NCBI GenBank assembly: GCA_030054015.1
Contig: JASGCR010000179.1
Coordinates: 1-5,054, forward strand
DNA: 5,054 nucleotides
Origin: Candidatus Symbiobacter sp.
GTDB taxonomy: Bacteria > Pseudomonadota > Alphaproteobacteria > Elsterales > Elsteraceae
Direction of reading: 5' to 3'
A program made the position numbers and the translations under genes. Shown piece after piece: positions 1 through 5,054 of this stretch (the stretch's first letter is position 1; the number at the start of each line of letters is the position of its first letter). Below the pieces are notes generated by a model. The model searched no databases, was not told the origin of the DNA, and saw only the letters and a program-made list of their open reading frames with translations.

Positions 1-175
1 CAGCTTAGCGAAACTTGGGGGGGTTGTGATGCTGAAAATATATTAATAGAATCAACCTATTACACCAACCCCCCCAAGAAAAGCTTTGGCTCGTAAGCAC
101 TCGCCAAGCTTTTCTATCCCCCCCTTCTAAAGAAGGGGGGGTAAATAGATTTTCGACTTAATCAAACCTTCCCTA
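1..175 (+). repeat. MITE-like palindromic repeat element, copy A (left end outside window)
   Basis: This stretch matches the right two-thirds of the element at 4702-4958, in the same orientation. Shared blocks are the G7 run (17-23), the AT-rich spacer ending in AGAATCAAC, ACACCAACCCCCCCAAG (62-78), AGAAAAGCTT (77-86), AAGCTTTTCTATCCCCCCCTTC (split across 106-127), a G7 run (135-141) and a terminal block CTTAATCAAACCTTCCCTA (157-175). That block differs at two of 19 positions from the right terminus of copy B and, like it, ends in TA. Internal inverted repeats are 14-26 with 66-78 (13 bp, perfect), 77-86 with 106-115 (10 bp), and 118-127 with 132-141 (10 bp, TAAA loop). The left terminus is not visible. 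No coding capacity is seen. It is probably a non-autonomous mobile or intergenic palindromic element; the class is inferred, the repeat itself is seen directly. Confidence 0.85.
118..141 (+). other. Strong GC hairpin within copy A
   Basis: C7-TTC (118-127) pairs perfectly with GAA-G7 (132-141) around a TAAA loop. The downstream bases are TAAATAGATTTT, with only a short T run, so it would be a weak intrinsic terminator at best for anything transcribed from the left. It could equally be only a structural part of the repeat. It probably insulates the operon from upstream transcription to some extent, but that is inference. Confidence 0.6.
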
Positions 176-325
176 TGCGAATTTCACCATGCGAATTTTG
201 CATTGCCTTCATCCATTCTAGGTTACGCGGGCAGAAAAACTCTGTCAATACAAAAAATCACAAATTTTTTTAAAAATCTCGATATTTTTTAAAATTGGGT
301 TTTTTTGCCGTAAAAATCGAAATTC

Positions 326-354
326 TTGGCAAGGTCTTAAATTTCAGATATTGT
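326..354 (+). promoter_or_regulatory. Candidate sigma70-type promoter for the operon
   Basis: TTGGCA (326-331, 5 of 6 against TTGACA) is separated by exactly 17 bp from TATTGT (349-354, 4 of 6 against TATAAT). Transcription would start near 361 and give a leader of about 125 nt before the regulator gene. AT-rich tracts lie just upstream and could act as an UP element. This is a consensus match in AT-rich DNA, so a chance match is possible. Confidence 0.4.
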
Positions 355-448
355 AGAAAAAATCGACTATCTGCCCTGGAATCCCAAATAATCGCCGCGT
401 CGGCGCGAGCTAAGCGACAGATTGGTGCGGGTTCTGTTACTGATCGCG

Positions 449-463
449 GCGGCATGTTGCCGC
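449..463. promoter_or_regulatory. 15-bp palindrome GCGGCA-TGT-TGCCGC in the operon leader
   Basis: Two perfect 6-bp arms surround a 3-nt centre, and the site ends 7 bp before the Shine-Dalgarno AAGGA. As DNA it has the symmetric form expected of a GntR-family operator, so it could be an autoregulatory site downstream of the promoter. As RNA it would be a small hairpin near the ribosome binding site. Neither role is shown by the sequence, and GC-rich codons could produce it by chance. Confidence 0.3.
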
Positions 464-470
464 GTGCCGC

Positions 471-475
471 AAGGA
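471..475 (+). promoter_or_regulatory. Ribosome binding site deciding the regulator start
   Basis: AAGGA lies 9 nt before the ATG at 485. No comparable site precedes the TTG at 422 or the ATG at 569, so this favours 485 as the start. Confidence 0.6.
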
Positions 476-484
476 TTGCCGAAT

Positions 485-1279
485 ATGGATGCGCTTGTCA
501 CCACGGCGGGGAAATCGCCTGCAGAAAATCTTAACGCCCAAGCCAAACGGGTCGAGATTTTATCCGCCATGAAAGAACAAAATCTCAACGACCAGGAACC
601 GCCGCGCAATGGGTTGCAGGGCGCGAAAACCTTGGTTGAATATGCCTATCGCTGTTTGCGCAAGGATATTATTGATGGTACTTTGCCACCCAACAGCAAA
701 TTGCGCATTGAACATATTCGCAAACATTACCAAATTGGCAGCAGCACGATGCGCGAGGCTTTGTCGCTGTTGGTTGCCGATGCTTTGGTGACTGTTGAGG
801 GGCAACGCGGGTTTCGCGTCTCGCCCATTTCAATCGAAGATTTAATCGATGTGACGCGGATGCGCAAATTGATGGAATCGATGGCTCTCCGCGAATCGAT
901 TGAGCGCGGCGATGATGCCTGGGAGGCGGGCATTGTTGCCGCCTTTCACCGCCTTAGCAAAGTCGAAGAAAGATTAGTGCTTGAACCCTCGATTATGGTG
1001 GATGCCTGGGAAGCATGTAACGCCGAATTCCACAAAGCCTTGATCGCAGCCTGTACCTCGCGTTGGACATTGCATTTTCGTGAAATTTTATATTACCAAT
1101 CCGAACGCTATCGCCGGTTTTCGTTAATGACCAATGGCTCGCGCCGCAATGTTCATTCCGAACACGAGGAAATCATGAAGGCCGCCCTGGCCCGCAAAGC
1201 CGATCTCGCTTGTGACTTAATTGATGATCATCTCGACCGCACCATAAATGGTATGAAATCCATCTTGGCAGAGGTATGA
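485..1279 (+). CDS. GntR-family transcriptional regulator, FCD subfamily (CsiR-like)
   Basis: A 264-residue DNA-binding regulator of cytosolic type. An unusually long N-terminal tail (1-47) precedes a winged helix-turn-helix (about 48-115). The recognition region IGSSTMREALSLL (84-96) and wing EGQRGFRVSP (105-114) are typical of GntR. The C-terminal all-helical FCD effector domain covers about 121-255. Family-style metal/ligand positions are visible: N179-x3-H183, H227 and H249. The first position is Asn where many relatives have Asp. The stretch from LRIEHIRKHY through RESIERGDDAWEAGIVAAFH most resembles CsiR-like repressors, which control carboxylate catabolism (glutarate/GABA in E. coli). 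Start 485 is chosen for its AAGGA site; 422 (TTG) is the longest alternative and 569 the shorter. It is the first gene of a compact operon with the TerB-N/C gene 18 nt later. The family is certain; the ligand and targets are unknown, and autoregulation is inferred. Confidence 0.93.
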   Translation: MDALVTTAGKSPAENLNAQAKRVEILSAMKEQNLNDQEPPRNGLQGAKTLVEYAYRCLRKDIIDGTLPPNSKLRIEHIRKHYQIGSSTMREALSLLVADALVTVEGQRGFRVSPISIEDLIDVTRMRKLMESMALRESIERGDDAWEAGIVAAFHRLSKVEERLVLEPSIMVDAWEACNAEFHKALIAACTSRWTLHFREILYYQSERYRRFSLMTNGSRRNVHSEHEEIMKAALARKADLACDLIDDHLDRTINGMKSILAEV

Positions 1280-1297
1280 TGGTCACCGGGCGGCACG

Positions 1298-3385
1298 ATG
1301 CCGCCGCGAATTATTTTTCTCATGGGATGGGTGGTCATGGCGACATCGCGGGCATCACATTATCGACAAGCCACGTTTGGCTTTATGCCCGCGGAAGAGG
1401 AGGGGCTTGTCACAGTGCGGCCAGAATCGCCCTCGGAATCACCCCCAGAATCGGCCACAAAATACCCCATCCCGCCGCCGCCGCAAGATTTTGTTCCCAA
1501 GCAAGATTTTGTTTCCAAACAAGATTTTGTTGCCACCGACAAAACCCGATGGATCAAACCCGGCGAAAGCGTGAGGTTCGGCGGCGTGACCATTGATGGC
1601 GGCATGATCTATGTCGGCAACATACTGAAACCCGAGGGCGCGGGCGAAGGCAATGATCCCTGTTTGATTAACCCTGAACTGAAATTCGCCACTCACGGTA
1701 ATTATTCGTTTCTCCAAAAAAATCAATATTGGCCGGATTATGCCAATTTGAACCAAACGGCGCGACGCGCCTACTTAAATTGGCTGGCGGAGGGAAGACA
1801 ACAGCCCGGAACGGCGATGTGCTATGTTTTGCTTTATTTTTTTGGGTTAGAGCGGCGGGTCTTAATCGATGCCTTTCGCAAAAAGGATAAAGAAGCCAAA
1901 GCCGAATTGCCGATGATCGCCGCAGAAATCCGCCGTTTATATGCAGTTTACCATTCGCTTAATGATGGAGAGAATTATATATTTCTCATGAAGGTTAAGG
2001 TTCTGCTTGATTTTATCGATTATCAAGGCAATCTGCCAAAATTTTATGAAAAACCATTAGTACCCGTCAAGTCTTACGATTACGACTACCCGTTGGTGCT
2101 AAAAATCGCCCTGGGCCAGGCGGTCGCCGATGGCGTTCCCATCCCGGCGCATCTGGCCTTAGATTGGATCAAATACACCCCTCATGAGGTGATGCCCACG
2201 CCCATGACGCGCTGTCCGGAAATGTTTTTTCGTCTTTTTGCCTTAAAATACCACGAAAAATTTGGCAAAGGCTTGCGCCTGGAACATGATTATTCTAGCC
2301 TTAGTTTTTCTTATCGGGCGGCCTCGCGGGGATTAGGCGGGAAAATTTTCACGATAAAATTCAAAGGCCTGGGGCAAGTGACCCGGCAAGATTGGAAGTT
2401 GCGTCCGCTAAAAAAAATCCTCCAAAACTGTTTGCTGCTGATCGACAGTTATAGCCGCTTTATCGGTCGGCATCCGGACAAGGCGGATAGGATTGAAGGA
2501 ATATTATTGTTGCCAGAAATCATTTGGCCGGATTGGTTGCAGCAAAACCTGAACCAATTGCAAAGCCAAATCGCGGCGGGCGAAATCGTGACCCCGGCGG
2601 CGGATTTTTTTGCCCGATTTAACCCGCCGCCAGAGTCCCAAGTGCCGTCCCAGGTGCCGTACCTGGCTCAGACGCAGATCGAAGGCAAAACGGCGGCAAA
2701 GGCTGTGGCGGCAACTGAGGATGCCCCCGCCCCCGCCCCCGCTCGCGGCCCCACGCGCAAAATCTGGCTGGCATTGGCGGAATTATTGGCGGTGCGGCAG
2801 ATCAAAATGCTGCCCGATATTCTGGCCGGCGAGCGCGCCCCCAAATTGCACGAGAAAATCGTCCTCATGCGTGATGAAGGCAGCGTCCCAGCTCACCCAA
2901 CCGCCAACCCAACCGCCAACCCAACCGCCACCGCGCCCCAAACCAAGGTGAGCGGCAAAAAACAACCCAGCCGAATCACCATCGATGCCAGCAAACTCGC
3001 CGCCCTCCGCCAAGAAGACCAAAAACTGGCGGCGATTTTCACCCCCATTTTTAATGCCGAGGACAAAGACGATCCCGCCCCCGCCCGCCCTTCAACCCCA
3101 TCCCCCGCCGCCGCCACGCCTCATAAAAACCGCCTTGGGTTAGAGGATGCCCAGGCCAAATTTTTGGACATCTTACTCACCCGCCCGCAATGGATGCGGG
3201 CCGAAGCTTTACAACAGGCCAAAAAATGTCATCTTATGCTCGATGGCGCATTAGAGCGCATCAATGATGCCGCGTTTGACCATTATGACCAGGCCTTGTG
3301 CGAAGGCGACGATCCTATCGACATCAACCCAGAAGTAAAAGAAAGACTCGATCATGACGACCCCGCTGCGCAGCAAAGACCGTGA
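1298..3385 (+). CDS. TerB-N/TerB-C domain protein lacking a recognisable central TerB domain
   Basis: A 695-residue, probably cytosolic protein. After a Ser/Pro-rich N-terminus (31-87) with three QDFV repeats, a TerB-N domain runs from about 88 to 300. Its hallmarks are GGMIYVG (101-107), INPEL (124-128), YWPDY (144-148), ARRAYLNWLAEGR (155-167) and FFGLERRVLIDAF (181-193). An uncharacterised helical region follows (300-440), then a Pro/Ala linker. Residues 487-528 resemble the segment that precedes TerB in relatives, with LPDILAGERAP in place of the usual EPD..FGG motif. A TerB-C domain occupies about 557-686 (LMLDGALERINDAAFD at 646-661, EGDDPIDINPEV at 669-680). The usual TerB metal-binding module between these parts is replaced by a PTAN repeat linker. 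The role is unproven: Ter-system genomics suggests a scaffold in a DNA-processing complex with the adjoining ATPase. The start is uncertain because 1298 has only a weak GGGCGG upstream; ATGs at 1337 and 1385 are alternatives, all before the TerB-N domain. Confidence 0.88.
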   Translation: MPPRIIFLMGWVVMATSRASHYRQATFGFMPAEEEGLVTVRPESPSESPPESATKYPIPPPPQDFVPKQDFVSKQDFVATDKTRWIKPGESVRFGGVTIDGGMIYVGNILKPEGAGEGNDPCLINPELKFATHGNYSFLQKNQYWPDYANLNQTARRAYLNWLAEGRQQPGTAMCYVLLYFFGLERRVLIDAFRKKDKEAKAELPMIAAEIRRLYAVYHSLNDGENYIFLMKVKVLLDFIDYQGNLPKFYEKPLVPVKSYDYDYPLVLKIALGQAVADGVPIPAHLALDWIKYTPHEVMPTPMTRCPEMFFRLFALKYHEKFGKGLRLEHDYSSLSFSYRAASRGLGGKIFTIKFKGLGQVTRQDWKLRPLKKILQNCLLLIDSYSRFIGRHPDKADRIEGILLLPEIIWPDWLQQNLNQLQSQIAAGEIVTPAADFFARFNPPPESQVPSQVPYLAQTQIEGKTAAKAVAATEDAPAPAPARGPTRKIWLALAELLAVRQIKMLPDILAGERAPKLHEKIVLMRDEGSVPAHPTANPTANPTATAPQTKVSGKKQPSRITIDASKLAALRQEDQKLAAIFTPIFNAEDKDDPAPARPSTPSPAAATPHKNRLGLEDAQAKFLDILLTRPQWMRAEALQQAKKCHLMLDGALERINDAAFDHYDQALCEGDDPIDINPEVKERLDHDDPAAQQRP
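1484..1537 (+). repeat. Three 18-bp in-frame tandem repeats (QDFV-x-K linker)
   Basis: CAAGATTTTGTT begins at 1484, 1502 and 1520, each 18 bp apart, giving QDFVPK, QDFVSK and QDFVAT at residues 63-80. The units differ mainly in the last third. They sit in a disordered, proline-rich linker just before TerB-N. Changes in copy number would keep the frame. Confidence 0.85.
2896..2931 (+). repeat. Three 12-bp in-frame tandem repeats (PTAN linker)
   Basis: CCCAACCGCCAA occurs at 2896 and 2908, followed by CCCAACCGCCAC at 2920, encoding PTAN-PTAN-PTAT at residues 534-545. The repeat lies exactly where homologues carry their central TerB domain, between the PD motif segment and the TerB-C region. 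The near identity of the units points to recent expansion by slippage. Confidence 0.85.
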
Positions 3386-4661
3386 TGCCCTGATCCAATC
3401 CTTGCGAGCCGGGGTGGTGCCACGAATCGGGCAACAATTAATCCAGGTCGGACGCTCGCGCGAAATTGAAAGCACCCTCCGCGATGTCGAGCGCATAGCC
3501 GATGGCGGCTCGGCCTTTCGCGTGGTGATTGGCCCGTATGGGGCGGGCAAAAGTTTTTTCCTCAATCTGGTGCGCGGCATAGCCCTTGAGAAAAAACTGG
3601 TGGTGGCCCAGGCCGATCTCACCCCCGACCGCCGCCTGCAAGCCAGTGGCGGCCAGGCCCGCGCCCTTTATGGCGAACTTATGCACAGCCTGGCCACCCG
3701 CACCAAGCCCGAAGGCGGAGCCTTGGCGGGCATTGTTGAAAAATTCATCGCCACCAGCCAAAGCGAGGCCGCCCATCACGGCCAGACGGTCGACCAGGTA
3801 ATCCGCAAAAAGCTTGACCATCTGAGTGAATTGCCGGGCGGTTATGACTTTGCCGAGGTCATCGCCGCCTATTGGCGCGGCCACGACCAGGATCAGGACA
3901 GCCTTAAATCCGATGCGGTGCGCTGGCTGCGCGGCGAATTTTCGACCAAAACCGATGCCCGCCACGCTTTGGGGGTGCGCAATTATGTCGATGATGCGGC
4001 GTTTTATGGGCAGTTGAAACTGATGGCCAGGTTCGTGCGGTTGGCGGGCTATGGCGGGTTGCTGATTTGCTTGGACGAAATGGTTAATCTTTATAAAATC
4101 GCCAATGCCCAAGCCCGCAACGCCAATTATGAACAGATTTTGGGCATTTTGAATGATTCGCTGCAAGGGGCGGCGGTGGGTTTGGGTTTTATCCTGGGGG
4201 GAACGCCGGAATTTCTCCAAGACCCCAGGCGGGGGTTATATAGCTATCCGGCCCTGGAAAGCCGCCTGGCGCAAAATCGCTTTGCCACCGGCGAATGGGT
4301 GGATTTTAGCGGGCCGGTCTTGCGGCTGGCGAGTCTTAGCCCCGAAGATTTTTATCAGTTGCTCTATAAATTGCGCGGGCTTTATGACGATGGCAAAGGG
4401 CGGATGCCGCTCTTGCCCGATGCCGCCCTGACCGGGTTTATGGAATATTGTGCGCATCGGATTGGCGATGCCTATTTCCGCACCCCGCGCACCACCATTA
4501 CCTCTTTCCTGAATCTGTTGGCGGTGTTGGAGCAAAATCCAACCGCCGATTGGGTGAGTTTGATGGATGGCATCGGCGTGGTGGCGGATGATGGTCATCT
4601 TAAAGATCAGAGTACGCTGCCGGACAATCCTGGGAGTGAATTGGCAGCGTTTAAGTTGTAA
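3354..4661 (+). CDS. P-loop ATPase, BREX-type ATP-binding (DUF2791) family
   Basis: A full-length 435-residue P-loop NTPase. Walker A is G60-PYGA-GKS67; Walker B is LLICLDE (236-242), with D241/E242 as the metal and catalytic acids. LGGTPEF (281-287) follows at the usual sensor-1 position, and FRTPRT (375-380) could supply an arginine finger. The start SLRAGVVPR...QVGR (16-34) and the end ELAAFKL are characteristic of the family, so it is not truncated. Members include the BrxD-like ATPases of some BREX phage-defence types and the ATPases paired with TerB-N/TerB-C proteins and SF2 helicases. They probably use ATP to remodel or load a protein complex on DNA. The gene overlaps the TerB-N/C gene by 32 nt, which implies translational coupling; a purine stretch (3331-3345) is the likely ribosome binding site. 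No signal peptide or membrane segment is seen. The family call is strong; the DNA-related function is inferred. Confidence 0.93.
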   Translation: MTTPLRSKDRDALIQSLRAGVVPRIGQQLIQVGRSREIESTLRDVERIADGGSAFRVVIGPYGAGKSFFLNLVRGIALEKKLVVAQADLTPDRRLQASGGQARALYGELMHSLATRTKPEGGALAGIVEKFIATSQSEAAHHGQTVDQVIRKKLDHLSELPGGYDFAEVIAAYWRGHDQDQDSLKSDAVRWLRGEFSTKTDARHALGVRNYVDDAAFYGQLKLMARFVRLAGYGGLLICLDEMVNLYKIANAQARNANYEQILGILNDSLQGAAVGLGFILGGTPEFLQDPRRGLYSYPALESRLAQNRFATGEWVDFSGPVLRLASLSPEDFYQLLYKLRGLYDDGKGRMPLLPDAALTGFMEYCAHRIGDAYFRTPRTTITSFLNLLAVLEQNPTADWVSLMDGIGVVADDGHLKDQSTLPDNPGSELAAFKL

Positions 4662-4701
4662 TCTGTTTCCGCCCGAATTCCGTTTTATGACCCCGCTTTT
4701 C

Positions 4702-4958
4702 TAAGGAAGGTCTGAATAAGTCGTACTGACCCCCCCCTTCCTGCTTAGGAAGGGGGGGAAAGCACTGCTTAGGGCGAAGCCCTTAGCGGTGCTAGGGGGG
4801 GTTGGTGATTGAAAAAATCTAATTAGAATCAACGCCATACACCAACCCCCCCAAGAAAAGCTTGAATTTTTTACAAAAATTCTAAGCTTTTCTATCCCCC
4901 CCTTCCTAAGCAGGAAGGGGGGGTCAGAGATTTTTTTGCCTTAATCAGACCTTCCTTA
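4702..4958 (+). mobile_element. MITE-like palindromic element with 19-bp TIRs, copy B (complete)
   Basis: A 257-bp non-coding element. The left terminus TAAGGAAGGTCTGAATAAG (4702-4720) is the inverse of the right terminus (4940-4958) with one mismatch, and both ends carry TA, as seen when elements of the Tc1/mariner-IS630 type duplicate a TA target. Inside are five nested inverted repeats: 4731-4742 with 4747-4758; 4761-4775 with 4779-4793 (one mismatch, one G-T); 4795-4807 with 4840-4852; 4854-4871 with 4875-4893 (one base bulge); and 4896-4907 with 4912-4923. The left and right C/G hairpins are also inverse copies of each other (4727-4758 and 4896-4927). No transposase is present, so it would have to move in trans. 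It starts 40 bp after the ATPase stop. The IS630 link is inferred only from the TA ends. Confidence 0.8.
4896..4937 (+). terminator. Possible intrinsic terminator supplied by copy B
   Basis: A perfect 12-bp stem (4896-4907 with 4912-4923, loop AAGC) is followed, after seven bases, by seven T residues (4931-4937). The GC-rich stem is very stable, but the T tract is further away than in a standard terminator. It is the best candidate for ending the operon transcript about 270 bp after the ATPase stop. Earlier hairpins at 4731-4758 and 4761-4793 lack T runs. Confidence 0.4.
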
Positions 4959-4975
4959 AGGACGGTCTGATTAAG
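4940..4975. repeat. 36-bp near-perfect palindrome at the right end of copy B
   Basis: CTTAATCAGACC (4940-4951) pairs with GGTCTGATTAAG (4964-4975), and the centre TCCTTAAGGA (4953-4962) is itself a palindrome; only 4952/4963 fail to pair. The left half is the right terminus of copy B. The right half, starting at the same TA (4957-4958), looks like the left terminus of another copy (AAGGACGGTCTGATTAAG against AAGGAAGGTCTGAATAAG). The similarity to the element interior stops after that, so it is probably a remnant or a solo end. Confidence 0.75.
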
Positions 4976-5010
4976 TCCTAAAAAAGAGAGCGTCAAAAAA
5001 GGAGCGTCAT

Positions 5011-5054
5011 TACCCGCAGATTTTTGCCGCGAAGCGGCATAAATCGGTCGGGTA
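5011..5054. repeat. REP-like imperfect palindrome at the window edge
   Basis: TACCCG (5011-5016) pairs with CGGGTA (5049-5054), the core GCCGC-GAA-GCGGC (5026-5038) forms a hairpin, and the AT-rich segments between them pair imperfectly. It is unrelated to the G7/C7 element. It is preceded by GAGCGTCA twice (4988-4995 and 5002-5009). The form is that of an intergenic REP-type repeat. More of it may lie beyond the window. Confidence 0.55.

Larger units (their letters stand above)
176..484. other. AT-rich intergenic region upstream of the regulator gene
   Basis: I see no convincing gene here. The stretch holds a direct repeat ATGCGAATTT (175-184 and 189-198, 14 bp apart), a series of A/T tracts (252-306) that may bend DNA, a candidate promoter (326-354), a short stem CGCCG/CGGCG (393-405), a 15-bp GC-rich palindrome (449-463) and a Shine-Dalgarno sequence (471-475). 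The reading frame of the regulator stays open back to a TTG at 422, but that extension has no good ribosome binding site and would translate the probable leader of the mRNA. Confidence 0.6.

Noticed and set aside
422..484. Extension of the regulator to a TTG start, giving a signal-peptide-like N-terminus
   Set aside because: No ribosome binding site precedes the TTG, a good AAGGA precedes the ATG at 485, and a secreted GntR regulator makes no sense.
1276..1596. Overlapping open frame beginning at an ATGA overlap with the regulator stop
   Set aside because: It runs in another frame across the start of the TerB-N/C gene, encodes a His/Cys-rich composition with no known motif, and ends where the conserved TerB-N domain begins in the true frame.
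3438..4220. A long minus-strand open frame (260 codons) opposite the ATPase gene
   Set aside because: It lies wholly inside a gene with strong family motifs, shows no recognisable domain, and is explained by GC-rich codon use of the + strand gene.
3354..4661. Calling the locus a BREX system
   Set aside because: Only the ATP-binding family is shared. No PglZ, PglX methyltransferase, BrxA/BrxB or Lon-like gene is present in the window, and the TerB-N/C partner points to the Ter-related class instead.
4730..4923. G-quadruplex from the multiple G7/C7 runs
   Set aside because: The runs on one strand are tens of bases apart and each is better explained by pairing with its complementary C7 run in the nested hairpins.
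1..4958. CRISPR array or classical composite transposon
   Set aside because: There are only two repeat copies with a gene operon between them, no short regular repeat-spacer series, and no transposase or cas gene.

Overview
The window looks like chromosomal or accessory DNA of a Gram-negative bacterium, most likely an alphaproteobacterium. That placement is an inference from the type of GntR/FCD regulator and from the close match I recall between the ATPase and alphaproteobacterial homologues; there is no rRNA or other marker gene to confirm it. The genes are moderately GC-rich, while the flanks are AT-rich and full of palindromic repeats.

Layout. Positions 1-175 are the right-hand part of a palindromic repeat element (copy A) with runs of seven G or C. 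Positions 176-484 are AT-rich intergenic DNA with a plausible sigma70-type promoter (326-354) and a GC-rich palindrome just before a good ribosome binding site. Three genes follow on the + strand, packed as an operon: a GntR-family, FCD-type regulator resembling CsiR (485-1279); a large TerB-N/TerB-C protein (1298-3385, 18-nt gap); and a P-loop ATPase of the DUF2791/BREX ATP-binding family (3354-4661, overlapping its upstream neighbour by 32 nt). Forty bases after the last stop lies a complete second copy of the repeat element (copy B, 4702-4958) with 19-bp terminal inverted repeats ending in TA. A near-perfect 36-bp palindrome (4940-4975) and a different REP-like palindrome (5011-5054) complete the window.

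How the genes may work together. TerB-N/TerB-C proteins encoded next to this kind of ATPase, and usually next to a superfamily II DEAD/DEAH helicase, are known from comparative genomics of tellurite-resistance-related (Ter) stress and DNA-processing systems. The ATPase family is shared with BREX phage defence. The TerB-N/C protein is presumably the scaffold and the ATPase the motor of a DNA-directed complex. Three things are unusual here. The TerB-N/C protein seems to lack the central TerB domain, which is replaced by a short Pro/Thr/Ala tandem-repeat linker. No helicase gene is visible, because a mobile-type repeat begins where it would be expected. And the operon is headed by what looks like a metabolite-responsive regulator. 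Two direct copies of one TA-ended palindromic element bracket the whole operon, though no transposase is visible.
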